Source: Zopfochytrium polystomum
Taxonomy: Eukaryota; Chytridiomycota; Chytridiomycetes; Chytridiales; Chytridiaceae
Length of the DNA: 64,000 bases
NCBI GenBank assembly: GCA_025765615.1
Contig: JAIVFJ010000012.1
Span: forward strand, 310,001 to 374,000
Reading direction: 5' to 3'
Shown here: one piece after another, positions 55,436-64,000 of the stretch
Layout: every line of letters begins with the position of its first letter
Numbering within the stretch: the first letter of the stretch is position 1
Program-made: the position numbers and the translations under genes
The notes under the pieces: generated by a model
Database searches by the model: none
Seen by the model: the letters and a program-made list of their open reading frames with translations, nothing else
What the model was told of the DNA's origin: nothing

Positions 55436-55756
55436 TTTAGCGAGTGCTTTAGTTTCTTGCTTTCGCATCCTCGCTGGCCTTCAGTCACCAGCCACTTTAA
55501 CCAGTTTTTTCTTCGCACACTCACATTCCATGATCAAGTTTTGGGGCTTCGTTTTTTGCCGCTTTAGTTTTCCCTAAAGAGTTTTCAGAAATCTATTCAG
55601 TAACTTTGGAGGGAGGTTAGGAGTGTTTGGGACTATTTGGGAATGGATTGCTGTTTTGAGCGGGTGCAATAGACAAGAGAGAGGAAGGCAGTAGCGTTAC
55701 TTGGTGGACGAAGCGCGTTTTCTTTCATCTTTTTTTGTGGAAAACCAAACCGTGGG
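55436..55756. other. Intergenic, no feature seen
   Basis: 3' flank of the GATA gene and promoter of the Mim1-like gene. It is T-rich with no open frame of note. Confidence 0.35.
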
Positions 55757-56296
55757 ATGGCGGACACAACGATCAGCCGCACATCATCGGCACCGCCTCC
55801 GGCGTCGGCTTCCTCTCCCAATGGCGGCCTTCGCACCATTTCGGACCTCTCACAACCCGCTCTCGCAGCCACCTCCGGCGCATCCACAGCCGCGATCCGC
55901 ACCACGACGACGGCAGCAACGACGGCGTCGACCTTCAGCCCTCACCCCGGCCGCGTCGCGCACCGCCACCACCACCACCCACAGCAGCAGCAAGCGCTGA
56001 TCCCGCTGCCCGCCTCGCAAGTGTCGACGCTCACCGAAAGCTCGCGGCTGCAGACCATCGTCACGCTCGTCATCTCGCCGTTCCTGCAGGGCATGTTCTA
56101 CGGCCTGGGCGAGGGCGCCGCGCGCGTCGTGCTCAAGCGGTATTGGGGGATCGAAGCCCTCGGCGTCGCGGCGCCCGTCGCGGGATCGGCGGCGACGGCG
56201 GCGGCAGCGGATAAGAATGCGAAGGAGGAGAAGAAGGCGGCGGAGGGCGCCGCGAAGAGGGTTTGGTACTGGCCGCCATCGTGGTTTTCGTCGTGA
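55757..56296 (+). CDS. Mim1-like mitochondrial outer-membrane import protein
   Basis: Single exon, 179 residues. The first 90 are Thr/Ala/Ser/His-rich and probably disordered. A single membrane segment, LVISPFLQGMFYGLGEGAAR with VVLKRYWG after it, matches the Mim1 pattern PFLxGMxxGxGExxA....RxxW, including the GxxxG-type helix-packing glycines. The C-terminus is Lys/Ala-rich and ends WYWPPSWFSS. In yeast, Mim1 oligomers insert alpha-helical proteins such as Tom20 and Tom70 into the outer membrane. The assignment rests on one short motif from memory. The alternative is an unrelated single-span protein. Confidence 0.65.
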   Translation: MADTTISRTSSAPPPASASSPNGGLRTISDLSQPALAATSGASTAAIRTTTTAATTASTFSPHPGRVAHRHHHHPQQQQALIPLPASQVSTLTESSRLQTIVTLVISPFLQGMFYGLGEGAARVVLKRYWGIEALGVAAPVAGSAATAAAADKNAKEEKKAAEGAAKRVWYWPPSWFSS

Positions 56297-56504
56297 GTTT
56301 GGGAATGCCACGCACGTTGGTGATAAATCGCTCCTCGATGCTTTACATCCTTCGCCTTGTTGCCCGCCCCCTGTGGATTTCCTGCTTTTTCGTTTATCAC
56401 TCGTTGGGGACAATTGCAATGTTGGGTGCTGTCTAAGGGTTAGTCATTCCAATACACTGCTACCGCACCGAACGATTCTTGGTCTGCGGCGTGTTCTGAT
56501 CCAC

Positions 56505-57646
56505 ATGGACTTGTCATCCCAGTGCGTCACGGTGCCGATCCCCTTGCGGCTGGTGCCGCCGCCTCTCCCGTCGGCCATCGCCGCCGCTGCGAACAGCGAC
56601 TCCACCAACAGCTCCGGCTCCAGCGCTGCCAGCGGACCGGACCGGCCGCGATCCGTTCACCTGTTTCTCTTCGCGGACGTCCGCAATGCAGCGCACGTGA
56701 AGAAGCTGGTCATCCAGGGCGACCCGAGTGTCCCGGACTCTGTCATGGTCAACCCGGCTGCTGTGAGAGGTTTCTTATTCATTTTTCGAGTGCGCCGGTT
56801 GTATGAAAGGAGGGGGATGGGGGAGGCTTTGTTTTCCGTTAGAACTGGTCGGAATGGACGAAAGAGTGAGAAATGTTGAAGCACGAGACTAACCCCGAGA
56901 AATTTATCACAACCAACCTATTTAACAAAGGTAGTCGACGTGTTCCAGGTTCAACTTGCTTGCATGCGCGCGCTGTCCAACCAGGAGCTCGGGACGATGA
57001 AAACTCGGTCTCTGCTCTCTGAGATTTTGTACTCGTTTTCACCGTCCATGAATGTAACTTTCGGGGTTCCATTGTTTGCGAGGTTCCGCTGCCTCTTCCT
57101 TACGTGCCGTTTTGGCCAAAACACCATCAGATTTCCGAGAGTATGAAGCAGTTTGGTCTGGCCGACTCGACGAAGCAGGTTTTGGTTCTTGTGCTGGATA
57201 ATCGTGAGGCGAACACAATACCGAAGGATGATGGCGTTGTAAAGGAGGTACGTCCGCTTCAGTTGTTCGTCGTGAGAAATACACATCGTGGCTTTCGGGA
57301 CAATGCGTAGGGATTCCAGCGGTGCCGTAACTGATCGCGTAATTTGCCGCGCCGTACTTACTGAAAAACAACGAAAATGGGTCTAACGACAACGAAAAGG
57401 CGTTTGGAAAATTACAAGCACTGATACAAGGGAAAGCTGTTGCGCTGAGCGAGCTGGAACGGGCCACCGACCCTGCTGTAATCAGAAAGGTATGCTTTCA
57501 TTCTGCAAAAGCGACACTCAGATGACCAACCTCGTTGCTTCCCCTTGTTTTTTCAAAACAAGGTTTTCAAACTCGGTACGGAGCTGAACGCCGAGCAGCT
57601 CCGGCGAGCGACTATCTCGGCGCTCGCGGTGAAGGGTTACTTATGA
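56505..57646 (+). CDS. CGI121: KEOPS/EKC complex subunit Cgi121 (TPRKB family)
   Basis: Regulatory subunit of the complex that makes the t6A modification of ANN-decoding tRNAs; it binds the kinase Bud32 and the tRNA 3' end. Exons encode RPRSVHLFLFADVRNAAHVK, VMVNPAAVR, then VFQVQLACMRALSNQELGTM with KTRSLLSEILYSFSPSMN, then SESMKQFGLADSTKQVLVLV, then KAVALSELERATDPAVIRK and VFKLGTELNAEQLRRATISA followed by LAVKGYL. These match the Cgi121 blocks (HLFxDVxNA, KTR..HSEI.YSLSP..NI, FGI....LLV). The start at 56505 gives a short N-terminal leader with a Ser/Asn run before the core. The gene ends at 57646; its exon edges are approximate. Confidence 0.85.
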
Positions 57647-57866
57647 AGAGGTATCAATGGGATAAGGACAGCCTGACTCCAGCGGGTGTCGTTGGAAGAG
57701 ACTTGGGGTCTAGCAAAGCTGTTTGCTCATCCGGTAAACGTGACCCTAATGTAAAGAGCCTGCAATTGAATGTACGCCGCGAGAACTGCACAACCGAAGC
57801 AGGCAGATCGCGGGGAGATGAGAGACTTCCTTTAAACAAGGTTTGCCCCCGAGCGAAACGATTCGC

Positions 57867-60264
57867 ATGATCCCACTTCCGAAGAAAACGTTTCTTGCCT
57901 CCCTGTTTCGACACCGCCCACCCTTGCTGCGGCCTCCGTCCGCTTCAAGCCAATCGCCGCGCATCCTTCGAATCACCACCTTCTACCGCCCGCTAGCGTC
58001 TCAGTCCTCGCGCACCATGCCCACAGCAACATCCGACCGTCTCGCGGCCCTCCGCGCACTCATGGCCGATCGGAATCTCCACGCCTACATTGTGCCCAGC
58101 GAAGACGCCCACCAGGTAACAGCTTTCCGAGCGATGCGCGGAAGCCCCACCCTAATCCCAACGCCCCCAAATGCAAGAGCGAATACATTGCCGCCTGCGA
58201 CGGTCGCCGCGCCTTCATCAGCGGCTTTACCGGGTCCGCAGGTAGCTGTGATCATAAGTGCGTTTGATACCGGAGCTGCTGACCGTACGCCATTCTTCCA
58301 GGAATCGCCATCGTTACCGAGACCTCCGCGGCACTGTGGACTGACGGCAGGTACTTCCTCCAGGCCTCTCAGCAGCTCGACTCGAACTGGATCCTTCAAA
58401 AGAGCGGACTGCCCGACGTCCCGTCCAAGGAAGAATGGCTCGTGCAGGTTCGGGTCATGTGGCCTGCATGGACGCACAAAGCTGGCGCTTGGCTTGAGTT
58501 GACAGTTTGCCCCGCTCAAATACTAGGTTCTCCCTCCCGCGTCTCGCGTCGGCCTAGACCCAACGGTCATCACTGTCTCCGCTGCGCGAACTCTTTCCGA
58601 GTCTCTCACGAAAGCTGGTCACGCCCTGGTGCCCACACCGGGAAACCTCGTGGACAAAATCTGGGCCGATCGTCCTGCTGCGCCAGCGGGAAAGGCGTTC
58701 CTGCTTCCCGTCCGGTACGCGGGGAAGCATGCGGAGGAGAAAATCGCTGACCTGAGGAAAGCCATTGATGAAAAGAAGGGCGTGTGGGGTGTGTTGGTGT
58801 CTGCGTTGGACGAAATCGCCTGTAAGTCGCTCAAGACCGCACTGACGGGTCAACGAGTTAATGTCACTGCCGTCCAGGGCTCTTCAACCTCCGCGGTGCC
58901 GACATTCCGTACAACCCCGTATTTTTCGCTTACGCCCTTGTTGCAAAGTCCGAGGTGTTCCTTTACGTCGACGAAGCCAAGCTCGATGACTCGATTAAGC
59001 AGGAACTCTCGCGCATCAACGTGACGATCCGACCGTACGCTTCCGTGTTCTCCCATTTGAAGGAGCTCGGCGAGAAGTACGCGAATGAGGTCTGTTAAAC
59101 CACGTGCCTTGTTTTTTTTACTTACAGAGCCAAACAAGAAACTATGGATCGACAGTCGCTGCAGCCTCGCCCTTCAGGACTCGCTTGGCGGTGAGAAACT
59201 CGTAGAAGAAACTACGCGATCGCCGATTCAGTCAACAAAATGCATCAAGAACCCCGTCGAACTGGAAGGATTCCGAAACTGCCACATTCGGGACGCTTCT
59301 GCGCTTTGCCGGTTTTTCGCCTGGCTGGAGCACGAACTCGTGGAAAAGGTCAACAAGGACATTTCGGAGGTGGAAGCGGCCGACTGCCCTGGAGCGATTC
59401 CGTTCGGCGCTGCCAGATTTCATTGGGCTTTCGTTTGACACAATCTCCGGCTCCGGCTCAAACGGTTCCATTATCCACTACAAGCCCGAAAAGGAAACTT
59501 GCAAGAAGATCGACGTCAATGCTCTGTACTTGTGCGACTCTGGTGCACAGTTCTGGGACGGCACAACGGACGTGACCAGGACTCTGCACTTTGGAACGCC
59601 CAAGCCCTTTGAGAAAGAGGCGTTCACTCGCGTCCTCAAGGGCCACATTCAGATCGACTTGACCGTCTTCCCACGCGGGACCACAGGTTAGAGTTGAAGC
59701 CCGAAGCACATTGCTGACATCGTTTGAAGGTTACATTCTCGACCCGATCTCCCGCACTGCGCTTTGGAAGGCTGGTCTCGACTTCCGACATGGCACCGGC
59801 CATGGTGTGGGTCACTTTTTGAACGTCCACGAGGGACCTCATGGCATTGGTACACGGATTGCGTACAACGACGTCCCTCTTGAGGCGGGAATGACCGTTT
59901 CAAACGAACCGGGCTACTACGAGGACGGGGAATTCGGAATCAGGATTGAAAATGTATTGGCAGTAAAGGAGATTCAGGCTTCAAAGAACTTTGGCGGGAG
60001 AGGATACCTCGGGTTCGAGCACTTCACTGTGGTACTTATTTCTCCTTTATCTTTTTTTTTCGCTGATGAAACACTAATATATTCCACAATTAGGTTCCCA
60101 TTCAAACCAAGCTTATTGATGCAAAACTGTTGACACCAGAAGAACTGAAGTGGATCAACGACTATAACCAGGAGTGTTTCGAAAAAGTGTCGCCACTTTT
60201 GGAACCGGGGTCTCTTGCGTACAAGTGGCTGGAGAAAGAGTCTCAGCCGTTGTTGGTTGCTTGA
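57867..60264 (+). CDS. Aminopeptidase P (Xaa-Pro aminopeptidase, M24B), one frameshift
   Basis: Removes an N-terminal residue preceding proline, using two metal ions. The first ATG (57867) adds an Arg/Ser-rich leader of about 50 residues ([20 protein letters not shown]), a likely mitochondrial presequence; a second ATG (58018, [16 protein letters not shown]) would give the cytosolic form. Blocks in order: [73 protein letters not shown] (Trp restored by the splice near 58820-58878), [20 protein letters not shown] (two Asp ligands), [20 protein letters not shown] (His ligand), [19 protein letters not shown] (Glu ligands). All ligands are present. Near 59388 one extra C in a CCC run shifts the frame between EVEAADC and [14 protein letters not shown]; a sequencing error is plausible. 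Ends at 60264. Confidence 0.9.
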
Positions 60265-60386
60265 TGGAGAGGCTTCCCTTTTTTCAAATGGTCGTTGCGA
60301 ACGTGGGGGGTTTTCGGTTTGTCAATGTCTTCCGACCTCTGTCTCATCAAGACTGGAATGATTTTAATACAGAATACTCACGCCTC

Positions 60387-63104
60387 TCATGATCCCTTTT
60401 TCGGTAAGTTTGGCTTCAACGTCGCATCGGCGGCTTTCTTTCTAGGCTTTGAGTCGATCTTGCTTGCCGGCGGTTCCGCCGATGGTGCAGTTTTCGATGC
60501 ATTCTCATCTTTTGCTTCGTCGACCTCCCGTCCATCCAAACGGAGGTACTGAGACGCGAGAACGGCCGGAATGACGGTTCGGTTGAGGGAGAGAAGTTGG
60601 CGTTGTTGAGCGACGATGGATTCGAGCAACTCAAGGCGGGCTCTCGCATTTTCGTCCGCCTCTTTCGCTGTGCGAAGGGATGAGTCTGCAGGTTGTTTCA
60701 GGGGAAGGGTTTAATGAGCGAAGTGCAGAGAGCAAACGGGAGAGATGAAATCGTCGATTGGTCGTACTTTCCACCGCGAGGAAATGGTTCTTCACAAGCA
60801 GGTCTAAAACCTGCCGGCTTCGTTTGTCGAGGCTTCGCGGCAATGTCTAGGTAACTCGTATTTGTCAGCAAAGGCCGTTCGTGCATTCGAAGTGTGCCTC
60901 AGAGGGACTTCAGAATAATCAAACCCACCTGAGTGACCCTCCTTATCTTGTCCGCAACCTTCCCACCGTCACGCCCTTCCTTGACCGCCGCCACGTGGTC
61001 CACAAAAAGCTCCCTCAGCAAGTCCCGCGTCTCCGCAAACACCGGCGAGCTCGTCGGCACGTGGGCCGCGTCGAACGCGCTGCCGACGCTCCCGATCGTT
61101 TCGCGGCTGGCTTGGCGGCTGAGCGGCGGCAGCCGCGGCGGTCGCTGCGGTTGCGGCTTTGCGAGCCGTCTGTTGGACGGGGCGCGGCTGCGTGGAACGA
61201 CGCTGAGGGAAGACGGGTCGAGCGGTGTGTCGAGGCGGGTGCGCAGCTGCATGATTTCGGACTGGAGGCGGAAGATGGCTTTATCGTGTGGGTCGATGTG
61301 GTGAGCTGGTTGTTGTGTGAGCTACGGTGACGCGGGGCGGGGGAAGCATTAAATCGTTGCAAATCTTGACCTGTAAAGCTGCAATGGTCGGCTTAGCTAC
61401 CTTTGTTTTTATCCATCGTGCCCTCGTTGCATACTTGAGCGTGTTGCATGTCTCTTCAAAGTTTGAGGCGGCAGGACTAATGTTTGCAATCATTACTGTC
61501 CGGCAGTTTCCTCCCAGCGAGTCCTGCAGGATAAAGAACAACGATATCAAAGCTTGGCAGTCGTCCCAGTCGTACGAGACGCACCTTGAGCAGCCGTGTC
61601 AGCTTGCTATCCCGGTAATTAACATACTTCGCCTTCTTTACTGGGTCTCCCAGAGCGTTGATGCAATTACCAAGAGCAAGCAGCGATTTATTGATGCTTG
61701 CTCCTTCAATCATTCGAATGCCGGTATTATTGGTGTCGGCAGCGCGTTCTTAATTCGTCGTCATTTTCCGATTTCCATTTTCAGCATGTGTTAGGTTCTG
61801 CTGAATTCTAACACACTAAGAATACCTGAGCCAGCTAAATCAACCAGCGAAAGTTTTCCGACGCGCTCCGTGCTGGGCCCTATTTCGTGAAAACTCCGAC
61901 ACGCTATGAAAACCTGTTTGCATTAGTTGGAGCTTGCCCGATTGTACGGGTTTCGAACCATTATACCTGCAGGACCGCGTGGCTCCTCGATGATCCCTCG
62001 TTCTTCCCCGTCGCCTCGATGGTTCGATTGCTGTTACCTCGCTCAACGGCCGACAGCGCTTCCTCTGCGCTGCCGGCTTCCATAATCGTCGCGCCAGCGA
62101 CAGTCACCCCCCGTTTTGGATCCTCCCTTAGCTCTAGAAGGCCCGCCGTCGACGCCGGGAACGCGAGGAGATCGCGGATCGATTCATTGTAGATTTCGAG
62201 GAAGCTGAGGCTGACGGCGTAGGTTGTCGAGAGTCCGGGTTGCGCTTGCATAGAAAGTGACGAAATGAGAAAGAAGAGATCGCTTAACGTCTGTGGGATG
62301 ATGCCCGGTTCCGTCGGACTTCCCAACATAGTATGGGTTTTGCCGGCACCCGTTGCACCTGGATTAGTTTATAAATGGTGCTGTGTCGTTTCGACCGACA
62401 TTACCGTATGCAAAAACCGCGGTGTTGAAGCCTCCGACTGCGTATTCAACGAGAACTTTGGCGATTCCGTTGAATACGTCTTCTTGGTTCTTCACTTCGG
62501 AGAAAACGTGATCAAACTTGAAAAGACGCTGGCGCGCTCTGTCCTGCCTGAGAACGTCGTCTTGATCTTCAGCTGGGTCCATCAAGACGATCGACTTGCG
62601 GCAGCATCAAAAAGGATTGCTTCATGATTGCGAGACCACTGTTGCTCACCTCTTCGTCAAGAACTTTAACGACAGGCGGAAGAATCTCTTGCTGCTCACG
62701 TTCATCGAGGGGCCTGACCCGCAGAGCTACCTGGCGTTCGGAGATCGGGTACAAAGGGTCTCAGGAGGGGGCGACACGCTTTTGCTTCTTCTCACCAGTA
62801 AACGCGTGACAGACACGCTCGATTTCCCATTCTGGTCCTTTTCTTCCGGCTCGGCTCTCTCTCGTTCCATGATTTCTTTATTTGCGGACAGCGAAGTGAA
62901 GGAGCCTGCGTCCATCCCGTGGCGGTTTCCGAGAGCATTGAAAAAAAGGTTTCGAGCGCGGGGGAAGTTCTGAGCAATTGTGGAGGAAACAAGGAAGGCC
63001 GGCCTCACGAGACGCAAAATTCCGAGCTCGAATGGTTGTGTTGTGATTTCGTAAGCCACTGATGTACTGATGTGGCAAACAGACCGTCCTTGTGTCGTCG
63101 ACAC
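60387..63104 (-). CDS. Kinesin of the kinesin-8B/KIF19 type
   Basis: Microtubule motor; KIF19 moves to ciliary tips and depolymerises microtubules to limit flagellar length. The motor domain reads [17 protein letters not shown], then [20 protein letters not shown] (very KIF19-like), [39 protein letters not shown] (P-loop), [49 protein letters not shown] (switch I), LVDLAGS (switch II), [40 protein letters not shown] and [20 protein letters not shown], then the neck [15 protein letters not shown] coiled and basic tail ([16 protein letters not shown]..., [20 protein letters not shown]) ends at 60387. About ten introns. The first exon and start codon are uncertain: the region to 63104 is open but has no conserved content. 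Confidence 0.87.
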
Positions 63105-63396
63105 AGAAAATACTAAAGATGAATGCGGAACTGAGGGAGCAATATTGCCGCTCGATCTTTTTCTCGCAGGAGAATGTGAGAAACTGGCAACCGTTCCCTC
63201 TCAAAGCTGGGTGGGTTCCTTTGCTTGTGGACTCGACAATTGACAGACACATCCCCATGGCTGTGCCCAACCTGTCCCCCGAAATACCTTGTCAAACACG
63301 GAGGATCGCCTACGGCCCCACGAGCGCAGTACGATCCACAGTTCCCGCGGGCAGCAACTCGCACGCAAGATCGCGCTGATCGTTGGCGGGTGAACG

Positions 63397-64000
63397 ATGA
63401 GCGATCCCTTTTTCCACGAAGCCGGAGGACTGGCCGATGTGCTCCCGGACAGCACAGCTGACTCCGACAACACTCAGCGCTCAATATCGGGTAGGCAGCT
63501 TTTGTTACGGCCGTTTCGTTCTACCATCGCGTCATGCCGTCCGCTGGCGAAATTATTGGGCCCCCAGCTCGCAGCCAGGAAGGGCCGCTATGACAGGGGT
63601 GATGATCGGTTTAGGTGCTGTGAAGAGAACCAGCCAGCCGGCGGAACCCAACTAGCGCCCCGTCCGTGACCTGACAAAGGCGGATCGGATCTAGCGAGTT
63701 TCTCGAGCGCATAGAAGGGTGTCAGGGGGATCAGATCCGATGTGTTGGATGATCAGCTAGTTTGAAGAAGGAATTCAATTCTTACACCACCTCATTGTTC
63801 CCAACCAGACGTTGGAGACGCCGACAATGCTATCACAAACGGGGTTGGACGAGATGGCGAATTCGGGATTTCCGGCGAAGTACCGAAAACACCTCCGCTG
63901 GAAGGTGGGGTGGTGAGCGAGTGTTGTTCGAACTGACTCCATTTTGTTACATCAGTGGGAGAGAACGGTCCCAGCTCTGCAGCCCCCCAGGTCGTCGATA
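63397..64000 (+). CDS. Partial unidentified gene at the right edge
   Basis: A frame starting at 63397 (MSDPFFHEAGGLADVLPDST) meets a possible donor near 63490. An exon after an acceptor ACCAG at about 63807 encodes DNAITNGVGRDGEFGISGEV and ends before a GTGGGG donor near 63907. Another begins at about 63958 and continues past the window. The peptide is acidic and Gly/Ser-rich with no recognised domain. Divergent from the kinesin gene. Confidence 0.35.

Overview
The window is nuclear DNA of a eukaryote, most likely a zoosporic (flagellated) early-diverging fungus of the chytrid type. Fungal markers are a family-2 chitin synthase, a GATA factor, a Yap1/Pap1-type bZIP factor, a Mim1-like mitochondrial outer-membrane protein and a type I metacaspase. 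Flagellar markers, which Dikarya lack, are an IFT52 gene and a KIF19-type kinesin. Most genes have many short introns (about 45-100 nt, GT-AG). No species can be named from the sequence alone. Domain calls rest on reading motifs by eye; no database search was run.

Layout. 0.85-5.9 kb: a large NLR-like gene whose spliced exons read PB1-like, TIR, NACHT and 12-13 WD40 repeats, with two single-base frameshifts in the WD40 part. 6.5-6.9 kb: the C-terminal half of a Rho GTPase. 7.6-11.2 kb (-): chitin synthase. 11.8-12.7 kb: secreted Cys-rich protein. 13.0-13.9 kb: ankyrin-like repeat protein. 15.1-16.7 kb: metacaspase. 18.8-21.6 kb (-): the nuclear-pore membrane protein NDC1.

21.7-27.3 kb is a repeat island without host genes. 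It holds a 1.2-kb fold-back element, a tRNA-derived SINE-like element, and two solo LTRs of one family in opposite orientation. Each LTR has a perfect 5-bp target-site duplication and carries a long array of heat-shock-element pentamers upstream of its TATA box.

28.5-40.1 kb is a housekeeping block: a CDGSH iron-sulfur protein, the AP-1-like bZIP factor, a very long Suv4-20-type SET-domain gene with AT-hook, zinc finger and Tudor-like C-terminus, and Elongin A (-). 41.3-47.6 kb is decayed: a sugar-transporter pseudogene with several frameshifts, a leucine-rich-repeat gene or fragment (-), a small hairpin element, and a degraded copy of the Tudor-like end of the Suv4-20 gene. 47.7-63.1 kb is gene-dense: IFT52, a mitochondrial carrier (-), a GATA factor, the Mim1-like protein, the KEOPS subunit Cgi121, aminopeptidase P, and the KIF19-like kinesin (-). 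A partial unidentified gene begins at the right edge.

The genes are not an operon or pathway cluster. The two functional themes are flagellum biology (IFT52 and KIF19 in one 16-kb stretch) and fungal cell-wall, stress and chromatin functions. The item most deserving follow-up is the TIR-NACHT-WD40 gene, since NLR-type receptors with TIR domains are uncommon in fungi. The heat-shock-element LTRs come second.
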